In this document: one piece after another, positions 52,288 through 60,192 of the stretch
Numbering within the stretch: the first letter of the stretch is position 1
Layout of the letters: each line of letters begins with the position of its first letter
Assembly (NCBI GenBank): GCA_000432915.1
Contig: HF995241.1
Location: 14,687-78,686, forward strand
Direction of reading: 5' to 3'
Origin: Firmicutes bacterium CAG:194
GTDB taxonomy: Bacteria > Bacillota > Clostridia > Lachnospirales > Lachnospiraceae
DNA length: 64,000 nucleotides
The notes under the pieces: model-generated
Told to the model about the DNA's origin: nothing
Databases searched by the model: none
Seen by the model: only the letters and a program-made list of their open reading frames with translations
Made by a program: the position numbers and the translations under genes

Positions 52288-52521
52288 ATGCTTATGTCAG
52301 ATCAAGGGCAGAGGCTTACGCAAATGCTGGATCGGATAGAAGTACAGTTTCAGGTTATGCAAAAGCTGCAGGACTGCTTTTCGACGATCGAAGTACCGGA
52401 GCGAAAAGATATCCTGAGAGAAACGGACAGATATCATACGGACAACTTTATGGCAGATTATGTTATGGATGCATCCGGTGGTATAAAGGAGGTCAGGTAC
52501 GACTGGATTAAAAAAGAATAA
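52288..52521 (+). CDS. Small protein of unknown function
   Basis: A 77-residue soluble protein (MLMSDQGQRLTQMLDRIEVQ and onward) I do not recognise. AGGAGG lies five bases before the ATG, which makes it likely real. The first half looks like an amphipathic coiled coil. The strong inverted repeat that follows may end its transcript. Confidence 0.6.
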   Translation: MLMSDQGQRLTQMLDRIEVQFQVMQKLQDCFSTIEVPERKDILRETDRYHTDNFMADYVMDASGGIKEVRYDWIKKE

Positions 52522-52540
52522 AGCCATGAGATAATATCTC

Positions 52541-52624
52541 AAATGGGACAAGTGACAGATGAAACAGCCCCTCTGTGTAAATCGTATGTGTACACTTGTC
52601 CCATTTTATATAGTTTGGTATACT
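52541..52624 (+). promoter_or_regulatory. Inverted repeat overlapping the GH18 promoter
   Basis: AAATGGGACAAGTG (52541-52554) is repeated inverted without mismatch at 52593-52606. The right arm contains the -35 box TTGTCC (52596-52601). A 17-base spacer leads to TATACT (52619-52624). The arms, 38 bases apart, could bind a regulator or terminate the upstream gene. Confidence 0.6.
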
Positions 52625-52660
52625 AAAACCGAATGTGGGATTCAGACAAAGGAGAACAAG

Positions 52661-54472
52661 ATGGAAAAAAAGAAAATACTTCCCGCTGTGATCGCTGTCG
52701 TTTTGATGGCGTTGATCATTGTGGGCGCAGTCGGTGTCAAATTATATGAGAAATATTCCTATTCCAAGGAAACAATGGATCTGTCCCGATACTACGGAAT
52801 CGAAAAAGAAGGTCAGGTTCCGATCATTCTGGCAGATGTGGTGGCAGAGGAAAAGGCTGCCAATATAGACGGCAATGATTATCTGCCTTTGTCTTTTGTA
52901 CAGGAGCAGTTAAACAGCAGATTTTATTATGACATGAATGAAAAACTGCTGCTTTATACAACAGCACTGGATCTGTATGAGATCCCGCTTGATTCGACAA
53001 CTTATACGGTTTCGGGCGAAGCTGCTGAGCATACATGCCCGATCTTTGTGTTGCAGGATGAAGTGCCATATGTATCCCTCAGCTTTATGGAGAACTTCTC
53101 TAATTTTATCTGCAATGTGTATGAAGCACCACATAGATTACAGATCTATACGGAAAATGTAACGCATCAGACAGCAGTGATCCAAAAAGCGACCGCAGTC
53201 CGGTATCAGGGCGGTATCAAAAGTGATATTTTAGAGCAGCAGGATGCAGGCAGCCAGGTAACGGTTCTGGAGGAAATGGAAAACTGGTCCAAGGTAGAAA
53301 CAGCAGATGCAGTGATCGGTTATGTGGAAAATAAGCGTCTGGAAGCAGCGGAGGATCAGGCAGTAGAAGTACCGATCAGTTACGTGATCCCGGAATATAC
53401 GAGTATCCATAAAGATTACAAGATCAATATGGTATGGCATCAGGTGACAAATGCCGCCGCCAATGATGGTGTGGAAGGACTGCTGGCAAATACAAAGGCG
53501 GTTAATACCATCTCTCCGACGTGGTTCTTCTTAAATGATAATGCCGGTAACTTTACTTCTATTGCAAGTCAGACTTATGTGGATGCGATGCATGCCCGCG
53601 GGATCGAGGTGTGGGCACTCATCGATAATTTTACCAATGATGTGGATATCGCGCAGATTCTTGGAACGACAACAAACCGGAAAAATCTGATCTCCCAGCT
53701 TGTAGGAACGGTTACGGCGATGGGGATTGATGGCATCAATATTGACTTTGAGCAGGTTCCGGAAAGTGCGGGTAACGATTATGTGCAGTTTTTACGCGAA
53801 CTTTCCATCAGCTGTCGGAAGAATCAGATCGTGCTTTCGGTTGATAATTATGTACCGACAGGCTATACAGCGCATTATGACAGAAAAGAGCAGGGAACGG
53901 TTGTAGATTATGTGGTTATCATGGGATATGATGAACACTATGCGGGCTCTGCGGAAGCGGGCAGTGTGGCTTCGATCGGTTATGTGCAGCAGGGCATTGA
54001 GAATACGGTTTCTGCCGTACCGCAGGAAAAAGTGATCAATGCGGTTCCGTTTTACACAAGACTCTGGAAATGGGGAGAAAGCCTGACAAGTGAGGCGCTT
54101 TCCATGTCTGCAGCGGCGAATTATCTGGCACAATATGGCGTGGCAGCTTCGTGGGATGAAACGACCTGTCAGGATTATGCGACCTTTGAAGCGGATGGCG
54201 TGACCTATCAGATCTGGCTGGAAAATGCAAAGAGTCTCGAAGCAAAGCTGCAGGTGATGTCGGCCTATCAGCTTGGCGGTATTGCGGAATGGAAGCTGGG
54301 ACTGGAAACACCGGATGTCTGGACACTGATAGAAAATTATGTGAAGAATGAAGCTGCCATAGATCCGGTGATCCCGGATGAGACAGCAACTGTGCAGAAT
54401 ACGGAAAATACAGGAGAACAGACTGATACGGCGGATGAGCAGGCGCCGCTTGAGGAAATCGTGACGGAATAA
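52661..54472 (+). CDS. GH18 spore/cell-wall hydrolase
   Basis: A 603-residue exported enzyme. It has an N-terminal membrane anchor or signal (about 8-28), a copper-amine-oxidase-N-like region (about 55-165), an SH3 domain (about 175-235) and a GH18 barrel (about 255-570) with the catalytic motif GIDGINIDFE. It ends in an acidic Thr/Glu tail. This combination is typical of clostridial cortex- or wall-lytic glucosaminidases related to SleL/YaaH. The ATG follows AAAGGAG; an earlier in-frame start is rejected. It sits upstream of cwlD, which modifies cortex. Confidence 0.9.
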   Translation: MEKKKILPAVIAVVLMALIIVGAVGVKLYEKYSYSKETMDLSRYYGIEKEGQVPIILADVVAEEKAANIDGNDYLPLSFVQEQLNSRFYYDMNEKLLLYTTALDLYEIPLDSTTYTVSGEAAEHTCPIFVLQDEVPYVSLSFMENFSNFICNVYEAPHRLQIYTENVTHQTAVIQKATAVRYQGGIKSDILEQQDAGSQVTVLEEMENWSKVETADAVIGYVENKRLEAAEDQAVEVPISYVIPEYTSIHKDYKINMVWHQVTNAAANDGVEGLLANTKAVNTISPTWFFLNDNAGNFTSIASQTYVDAMHARGIEVWALIDNFTNDVDIAQILGTTTNRKNLISQLVGTVTAMGIDGINIDFEQVPESAGNDYVQFLRELSISCRKNQIVLSVDNYVPTGYTAHYDRKEQGTVVDYVVIMGYDEHYAGSAEAGSVASIGYVQQGIENTVSAVPQEKVINAVPFYTRLWKWGESLTSEALSMSAAANYLAQYGVAASWDETTCQDYATFEADGVTYQIWLENAKSLEAKLQVMSAYQLGGIAEWKLGLETPDVWTLIENYVKNEAAIDPVIPDETATVQNTENTGEQTDTADEQAPLEEIVTE

Positions 54473-54548
54473 AAAGAAGGCAGAAAGTCATAACACAGAG
54501 CAGCTTGGCATAGAATGTAGTAAAGCTACATCGTATGTGGAGGCCAAC

Positions 54549-55103
54549 GTGCAAAACAAGCTGATTTCTGTGATCATGGCGATCTGCCTTTTGTGTTCTA
54601 TGTATTATCTGGCGAGGACAGCAGTGATCTATACCATGCAGCAGGAAAAAAGAGGTGAGCAGCCGGTCATTGTGCTGGATGCGGGGCATGGTGGGGAAGA
54701 TCCCGGTAAGATCGGAATCAACGGTGCGCTGGAAAAAGATGTCAATCTGCAGATCACCATGCGTCTTGCAAGGCTGCTGCAGCAGAACGGTTATCATGTC
54801 ATTCTGACGAGAAATGAAGATAAAGGTCTGTATACAGGAAATCAGGGAAGTAAAAAGGTGGAGGATCTGAAAAACCGGATCGCACTCATTGAATCGTCCG
54901 GTGCAGCATTGGCGGTCAGCATCCACCAGAACAGCTATTCGGCGGAAGGCGTGTGTGGCGCACAGGTTTTTTACTATGAGACTTCCGAGGCCGGAAAGGA
55001 AGCGGCGCAGATCATGCAGCAGGAATTGATCAGGGGCGTGGATCCTGACAATAAACGGATGTCCTATCGTGCGAGTAAAAAAGACGTTGTAATCTTCTTA
55101 TAA
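54549..55103 (+). pseudogene. cwlD: N-acetylmuramoyl-L-alanine amidase CwlD, truncated by prophage
   Basis: Starts at GTG six bases after GGAGG. After a membrane anchor comes the Amidase_3 domain with zinc ligands His47 (VLDAGHGGEDPG), Glu62 (ALEKDVNLQ) and His126 (SIHQNS). Host sequence runs to about Arg170 in DPDNKR; then 14 unrelated residues lead to a stop. The usual tail, including the catalytic Glu in the VECGFLSN region, is missing. CwlD makes muramic-lactam in spore cortex, needed for germination. The missing 3' end should lie beyond the other prophage end, outside the window. Confidence 0.85.
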
Positions 55104-55131
55104 ATTCAAGGCTTTTCCCGGAAAGGAAAAC

Positions 55132-55413
55132 ATGAAATTTATCAGTAATTCAGACTATGGAAAACCGGTTGAAACCGGAACAATATTCTACACGACATTA
55201 AACGGAATCAATGTCACAATCCACAAAATTATTCACCTGGACGGCTGGTTCCTGTCATGCGCCCAGTTTCAAATTGACGCCCAAAAGTTGAAAGCCGAAT
55301 CACTTCCTGGAGCAATCGAAGAATCAAAAGAGATCTTGAAAGAATATGTGAAGAACATAAACGATTTCATAAATCGTTATACTTCCGAACGCTGGGAAAT
55401 ATCCAGGTATTAA
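55132..55413 (+). CDS. Phage hypothetical protein
   Basis: A 93-residue protein (MKFISNSDYGKPVETGTIFY and onward) I do not recognise. GGAAAGGA precedes the ATG. It is the first gene inside the left end, followed 13 bp later by the CW_7 membrane protein. Confidence 0.65.
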   Translation: MKFISNSDYGKPVETGTIFYTTLNGINVTIHKIIHLDGWFLSCAQFQIDAQKLKAESLPGAIEESKEILKEYVKNINDFINRYTSERWEISRY

Positions 55414-55425
55414 GGCGGTGGGACT

Positions 55426-55950
55426 ATGATAAAAACAATTTTAATTATTGCCGGCGTTATCGTTGGCGCCCCGATTGCCTTATTTGTTTTATTTGTCGTC
55501 GCGGTGATTATTAACTTTCTTATTCAACCAGAAATGAATTCAAGCGGAATGATAATCGAATGTCGCGGTTGTCCTGGAATAAAAAACGGATCCGACAAAT
55601 GGCCATGTAATGAATGTGAGTTCCGCCCGGATAATAGATGGTGGGATCCGGAACTTGAATGTGAAATTTTGAAGACTTCCAGAAGGTACAAAAAGGTTCA
55701 AAAGAAACGAGCGAAAGAAAGAATTATTTTACCACCGGATTTTAAAATCCGCGTCGCAAAAAATAAAAATTTACAAATAGCGCATGAAGTTATATCCGGA
55801 TCCTGGGGAAATGGCGCAGACCGAAAGAACAGACTTTCCGCCGCCGGTTACAATTACGAAGAAATTCAAACTATTGTCAACGAAATATGCACCCCGAAAG
55901 AGAAAAATATATGTGAAAAAATACGTTCACTATTCCAGAAAAGAAGGTGA
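55426..55950 (+). CDS. Membrane protein with Cpl-7 (CW_7) wall-binding motif
   Basis: A 174-residue protein. An N-terminal membrane helix (about 2-34) is followed by a cysteine cluster (ECRGCPGIKNGSDKWPCNEC). At about residues 112-152 is a single CW_7-type repeat: AHEVISGSWGNGADRKNRLS, then AAGYNYEEIQTIVNEI. CW_7 repeats bind cell-wall muropeptide in Cpl-7-type endolysins, and this phage's own GH25 lysin ends the window in a matching EIAKEVLAGA. It may be a wall- or lysin-related moron. AAGGCGGTGG precedes the ATG. Confidence 0.75.
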   Translation: MIKTILIIAGVIVGAPIALFVLFVVAVIINFLIQPEMNSSGMIIECRGCPGIKNGSDKWPCNECEFRPDNRWWDPELECEILKTSRRYKKVQKKRAKERIILPPDFKIRVAKNKNLQIAHEVISGSWGNGADRKNRLSAAGYNYEEIQTIVNEICTPKEKNICEKIRSLFQKRR

Positions 55951-55956
55951 ATAATA

Positions 55957-56502
55957 ATGCCGGTATTATATAACAAAAAGAAATATATTCCAGGAGTTTA
56001 TAAAAATCCGTCAAACTACGATAATATAAAGATTTACATTGTCGTTCCGGATGATCCATACGACGCTTCGATTTATGGTGTATTTCGGGATAAAAGAAAA
56101 GCGGAATTATACGCTGAAATTCACGATCTTGTCGTTACGGAACTTGAAACTATGGACGAAGAAGAAATCGTTTTCGGTTGGAAGGTTTCTGTTATCTTCA
56201 TGAACAACCCCAAAAAGGCCACAATATATATATCAAAATGCGAAATTGAACCGTTCTGTCGTAACAACGAAACAAGGGTTGAATCATTTTCAGCTTATCC
56301 TTATCGCCATTCAAATCTTGTGCTTTATATGACAAGATACATTCGGGACGAACACGCAACAGAAGAACAGATCCGATTAACATACAAAAAAGTCGCCCTG
56401 GACATTATGGCATATTGCGAAGAACGCGCTTCTTCCGGTTATAAAGTTTCACAAATAAACGAATTTCTGAAATCAAAGGTTGAACGTGGATATTTCAAAT
56501 AA
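55957..56502 (+). CDS. Phage hypothetical protein
   Basis: A 181-residue soluble protein I do not recognise. AAGGTG lies before the ATG, only six bases after the CW_7 protein, so the two are co-translated. No motif is evident. A short weak hairpin and T run near 56510-56530 may end the unit. Confidence 0.65.
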   Translation: MPVLYNKKKYIPGVYKNPSNYDNIKIYIVVPDDPYDASIYGVFRDKRKAELYAEIHDLVVTELETMDEEEIVFGWKVSVIFMNNPKKATIYISKCEIEPFCRNNETRVESFSAYPYRHSNLVLYMTRYIRDEHATEEQIRLTYKKVALDIMAYCEERASSGYKVSQINEFLKSKVERGYFK

Positions 56503-56571
56503 CAAAGTCACCAGAAATGGCGGCTTTTTTCACTTTGAAGTGAAATTTGTAAATAAAATATATAAAAATAC

Positions 56572-56600
56572 TTGACACATTACACTATATAGTGTATAAT
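56572..56600 (+). promoter_or_regulatory. Promoter with 16-bp palindromic operator
   Basis: TTGACA (56572-56577), a 17-base spacer, and TATAAT (56595-56600). The spacer and first -10 bases form a perfect palindrome, TACACTATATAGTGTA (56581-56596). This differs from the repressor operators at 60688, so a different regulator is implied. Confidence 0.8.
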
Positions 56601-56634
56601 ATAATCAGAAGTTAAGGAAAGGCGGAAATAAAAA

Positions 56635-56778
56635 ATGACAGTAGCAGAGAAGAAAGCAAAGAAAGCATACAAGGAAAACTTAATCAGCCAGGGAATAGAC
56701 AAGGAACTGGCCGAAATCATGGCGAAGACATTCATTGATTATGGGATTATCAAACCAGTAGTAAATGGGAATTGTTAA
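56635..56778 (+). CDS. Small phage protein
   Basis: A 47-residue protein (MTVAEKKAKKAYKENLISQG and onward), helical and basic at the start. AAAGGCGG precedes the ATG and a perfect promoter with palindrome drives it. It could be the DNA-binding product that recognises that palindrome, or a recombination directionality factor for the integrase next door. This is inference from size and position only. Confidence 0.6.
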   Translation: MTVAEKKAKKAYKENLISQGIDKELAEIMAKTFIDYGIIKPVVNGNC

Positions 56779-56786
56779 TAAAACAA

Positions 56787-56820
56787 ACGCAAGGGGCAGA
56801 ACGCCCCTTGCGTTATTTCT
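56787..56820. terminator. Terminator shared by the small gene and the integrase
   Basis: ACGCAAGGGGC (56787-56797) pairs with GCCCCTTGCGT (56803-56813), followed by TATTTCTT. The integrase stop codon touches the right arm. Confidence 0.85.
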
Positions 56821-58816
56821 TACCATTCGGCCCGTGTTCACATTCCGCCAGGCGGCCGCCGCAGATCGGACACGTTTCAATTTTACAATTCCAATGGTGC
56901 CAGCGTCCTTCCTGGGCGAAACATTCCGGACAAACCGGATTCTTCTTCCCGTGGAGCATGTCGCGCGGATCGCTGACTTTTATTCGCTGGTAGCGCTTTC
57001 CGGAGAAATCGAACGTCCTTGTCCGACAGCCGCACGTTGAACCGATACGTCCGCCGCATTTCTTACACACCGGCAATTCCGCCGGCGCGGTATATCGGAA
57101 TTCGTGTTTCAACCCGTTTATGAATGTGATCGACTGGACGCGGCCGTCCAGGACGACGATCTGATCGACGATCTGGTCGATAAAGTCCTTCAGGATTTCG
57201 TTGTCTAATTCCTGGGCCATGCCGACATAATCGACGAAGGATTTTGAAACGATCCTTTGAGCCACCAGGAACGCGGAAGCCTTCTTGATAAATGACATGT
57301 CGGCCAGATCATCATTCCCGGAATCGTCCAGCAGATCCGCAAGCTGGCGTTCCATGCCTTCGATTTTCTTCGCCAGTTCCTTTTTCTTCGTGGCGAATTC
57401 TTCTTTCGTCATAGAATCCGGATCAAATAGATAAACGTCCGTTAATCTGGTGACAGCATTTTTCGACTTTTCGATTTCAGATTTTAACAATTCGATCTGA
57501 TCGCGGTCGCTGGCGCCGCCAGAATCGCCCAGGAAGTCAATATCCGGAATATAGGTTCCGTTCCCTACCTGGCGAAAAGCAAGCGCCTGGAAGGTCAAAT
57601 TCAAGCCTTCCGGAAGGATTCCAGCCACGCCGTCGAACGTTTCACCTTTCAGAAGTTCCCTTTCCAGTTTTTCGGGCGTGGCTATGTTCTTAAAATTCTT
57701 CTGAACCCTGGCAAGGTTCGCAATATAATTAAATATAAAAGGCCCGATATAAGATTCATTTATCGTCCTGGAATTGTCGCAGTCCAACATTCGGGAACGC
57801 TGGGCGCAACGATACATTGACGGCCGCCAGCCGTTCGCCCTGGCGCGATCCTTCGACGCGATCATATTAGCGCCACACTTGCCACAAACCAGGTGTCCGG
57901 AAAACGTGTGAACGTACTTCCTGGCGCGTAGATCGGACGTGTCGCGGCTGGATCCGTTCTGATCCATAATCTTATTACACCGGTCAAATTGCGCCTTGTC
58001 GATGATTGCCGGGTGATTATTTTCGCGGACGATCCATTCACTTTCCGGTTTCAATGGGCCGCGCCCGGATTCGCGCAGATTATAGCGGTATGTTCCGATA
58101 TAGAACGGATTCCGAATAATATCGTGAATCAGCTTCGAAGTCCACTGGCCGCCGCGCTTTGATTTGAAATTATTATTCAGGTATCGCGCTATTTTAATAC
58201 TTGATTTCCATTCTTCGTATTTGTCGAAGATAAGTTGAACAATCTTCACTTCTTCCGGATCCGGTTCAGGGAACTTCGTTTCGTCGTTCCAACGATAACC
58301 AACCGGCATACGTGCGCCGTTCCACAATCCTTGTTCGGCACGATCCAGCATGATTCCGGTTACACGTTCGGACGTCATGTTTCTTTCAAGTTCCGCAAAA
58401 ATCAGAATGATTTTAAGCATAGCTTCACCGATCGCGGTTGAAGTGTCGAACTGTTCGTTCATCGAAATAAACGTGACCTTGTGATCTTTTAATTCCTGGT
58501 ACATTGCCGCGAAGTCCAGAAGATTTCGGGAAACACGATCCACCTTCCACACGATCAGGTGTGAAAATTCGCCGGATCTGACGCGTGACATCATTTCTTG
58601 AAAGTGCGGACGTTCCGTGTTCTTTGCTGAATATCCGTCGTCTTCAAAAATTACATAATCTTCAAGCCCTAGAAATTTACAATATTCTTTTAATTTCTTC
58701 CGTTGGAACGGAAGACTGTCTTTGTCGACCTGGTATCTGGTGGAAACGCGGACGTATAACGCCGCCTTTTTCTTCGTCCAGATTTTCAGGTGTTTTTTCG
58801 CTTTGGCGTATGCCAT
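56813..58816 (-). CDS. Large serine recombinase (phage integrase) with zinc-ribbon tail
   Basis: A 667-residue integrase. The resolvase domain (1-about 150) has catalytic Ser25 in YVRVST and the LIVWKVDRVSRN motif. The Recombinase domain (about 170-290) and a first zinc ribbon (CGKCGANM, near 305) follow, then a coiled coil (about 440-510). The last 90 residues are unusual: CKKCGG with CGC, then CPECFAQEGRWHHWNC and CPICGGRLAECEH, suggesting two or three extra zinc modules. AAAGGGG precedes the ATG. It integrates and, with a directionality factor, excises the prophage at cwlD. Confidence 0.93.
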   Translation of the reverse strand: MAYAKAKKHLKIWTKKKAALYVRVSTRYQVDKDSLPFQRKKLKEYCKFLGLEDYVIFEDDGYSAKNTERPHFQEMMSRVRSGEFSHLIVWKVDRVSRNLLDFAAMYQELKDHKVTFISMNEQFDTSTAIGEAMLKIILIFAELERNMTSERVTGIMLDRAEQGLWNGARMPVGYRWNDETKFPEPDPEEVKIVQLIFDKYEEWKSSIKIARYLNNNFKSKRGGQWTSKLIHDIIRNPFYIGTYRYNLRESGRGPLKPESEWIVRENNHPAIIDKAQFDRCNKIMDQNGSSRDTSDLRARKYVHTFSGHLVCGKCGANMIASKDRARANGWRPSMYRCAQRSRMLDCDNSRTINESYIGPFIFNYIANLARVQKNFKNIATPEKLERELLKGETFDGVAGILPEGLNLTFQALAFRQVGNGTYIPDIDFLGDSGGASDRDQIELLKSEIEKSKNAVTRLTDVYLFDPDSMTKEEFATKKKELAKKIEGMERQLADLLDDSGNDDLADMSFIKKASAFLVAQRIVSKSFVDYVGMAQELDNEILKDFIDQIVDQIVVLDGRVQSITFINGLKHEFRYTAPAELPVCKKCGGRIGSTCGCRTRTFDFSGKRYQRIKVSDPRDMLHGKKNPVCPECFAQEGRWHHWNCKIETCPICGGRLAECEHGPNGKK

Positions 58817-58903
58817 AAATAGCCCCTTTCCCCAGGCACCGAAAAAAGGGTATAAAAAAGAAAGCCGATTGATTTTTCCGGCCTTCTTTGCTATAATATA
58901 GGT

Positions 58904-58990
58904 TGCTTATTTCCAATATCAGAAGGCCGTTTTTCGGTTGCCTGGTATTAAAGCCGGTCGATGATTGCAGTCGTTGACCGGCTGTTTTTA
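58904..58990 (+). ncRNA. Candidate phage small RNA between integrase and lipoprotein
   Basis: The promoter TTGATT (58869-58874), 17-base spacer, TATAAT (58892-58897) is followed by about 87 gene-free bases. A first hairpin region lies around AGAAGGCCG, and a terminator AGCCGGTC/GACCGGCT (58952-58983) ends in GTTTTTA. Neither flanking gene is on this strand, so the transcript would be a free-standing RNA that lies opposite the integrase leader. Confidence 0.5.
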
Positions 58991-59007
58991 TTCGGTTACA
59001 AAATACC

Positions 59008-59559
59008 TTATTCCGTCTTTTCAATATCCCCGTTATCCAGGTAAACACAATAAGATTCCAGCGGAGTTCCGCCGAACATTTTCTTCGCGTCATGTTCTTC
59101 ACCGTCTACATAGTCCAGTACGCTAATAAGAAGACGATCACCGCCACAGTTGATACGCGTTGTTGTTTTATTGGCGAAGTTTATAATTGCGTGAACTTCG
59201 TCGTCAGACTTGAAATATTCCTTGTAATACGATAACGCATAATCCGAAATATTTACATCGTCGGAAATAGTAGCATAGCGCCACTTTCCGGTTGCGTCAT
59301 TAACAACACTTTTCCAGAATACAGGATCAAGATCTGAAATATCTTTATCGCTTACGCCGACGATCGCGTCACCAGTACGATGTTCAACTTCCGGAGCCGC
59401 TTCGGTTGCTTCTTCCGTCTGCTCGGATTCTTGGACGGCTGATTCACTGACAACTTCACTTTCCTTATTGCTTTCGACCGGTTCTTTTGATTTGCCGCAA
59501 CCGGTCAGACCAGCAAAAATTGACAGAATCGACATAAAAATCACCACTTTCTTTTTCAT
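59008..59559 (-). CDS. Prophage lipoprotein
   Basis: A 183-residue lipoprotein with lipobox LTGC followed by GKSKE and a Ser/Glu-rich linker (about 25-60). The folded part is unrecognised (PVFWKSVVNDATGKWRYATI and onward). Being carried in the lysogeny region and expressed from the minus strand with the repressor side, it may be a superinfection-exclusion or host-fitness moron. Family members are often annotated only as lipoprotein. The ATG follows AAAGGAATAGG. Confidence 0.75.
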   Translation of the reverse strand: MKKKVVIFMSILSIFAGLTGCGKSKEPVESNKESEVVSESAVQESEQTEEATEAAPEVEHRTGDAIVGVSDKDISDLDPVFWKSVVNDATGKWRYATISDDVNISDYALSYYKEYFKSDDEVHAIINFANKTTTRINCGGDRLLISVLDYVDGEEHDAKKMFGGTPLESYCVYLDNGDIEKTE

Positions 59560-59573
59560 AGTCCTATTCCTTT

Positions 59574-59930
59574 CTATATAAGCCCTTTCATCAGGGCGAT
59601 TTTATATATGTGTTTACAAGGACGGTGATCCGCCTTGTATGTTGCACACTGGCACATTCCCAGATTACACCAGACTTCTTCCGGATCGGATTCTGCTTTT
59701 ATCCTTACAAGCCCTTTTTCTTCGTCCTGGAAGTGAACTATGAAGCTTTCTTCTTTTGCCTGACGAAGCTTTTCTTTCTGGGCTGGTAACTGGTGAATTC
59801 TTTCCGGGAAACGATAGAACGGCGCAACATTCGCCTTCGCCTTCTTTTGCCATTTCAAATATATTCGGATCTTCCAGGCCCACACGGCCAGGAAGACGAC
59901 AACGGCACCAATTATTATTTTCAAAACCAC
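59574..59930 (-). CDS. Membrane protein with SWIM zinc finger
   Basis: A protein of about 118 residues. One N-terminal helix (IIIGAVVVFLAVWAWKI) is followed by a basic linker. A C-terminal SWIM finger follows, with the CxC...CxH pattern in CQCATYKADHRPCKHIYKIAL. SWIM fingers bind DNA or protein and are normally cytosolic, so joining one to a membrane helix is unusual. The start is the GTG at 59930, after GGAAGGTG; a TTG at 59945 is the alternative. It is transcribed with the lipoprotein, 14 bp upstream of it. Confidence 0.7.
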   Translation of the reverse strand: MVLKIIIGAVVVFLAVWAWKIRIYLKWQKKAKANVAPFYRFPERIHQLPAQKEKLRQAKEESFIVHFQDEEKGLVRIKAESDPEEVWCNLGMCQCATYKADHRPCKHIYKIALMKGLI

Positions 59931-60023
59931 AATATCACCTTCCAAAAATTACCAGTATACCTTGCCGACCATTAAATTTATAATAGTTTAGCCCGGCCTT
60001 TTTCTGGAAAAGGGGTGGTGCTA

Positions 60024-60149
60024 ATGACAATTAAATACATAGAATACAAAAGCCGCCGCGTTTACGCGGTCTATTACGCAAATTGCAAAACAATGTATTA
60101 TAATTTGAAATTTAATGGAAGGACGAAGATATACTTGTTGATCTGGTAG
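60024..60149 (+). CDS. Small phage protein
   Basis: A 41-residue basic, tyrosine-rich protein (MTIKYIEYKSRRVYAVYYAN and onward). AAGGGGTGG precedes the ATG. It lies between two minus-strand genes with its own terminator at 60165. The function is unknown. Confidence 0.5.
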   Translation: MTIKYIEYKSRRVYAVYYANCKTMYYNLKFNGRTKIYLLIW

Positions 60150-60164
60150 CCTTATAGGCAAGGC

Positions 60165-60192
60165 CGGGCGTTTTAAACGCCTAGCCCGTTTC
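60165..60192. terminator. Terminator between the small gene and the repressor
   Basis: CGGGC (60165-60169) pairs with GCCCG (60184-60188), with GTTT-T-AAAC inside, then TTTCTTTA. Confidence 0.7.
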
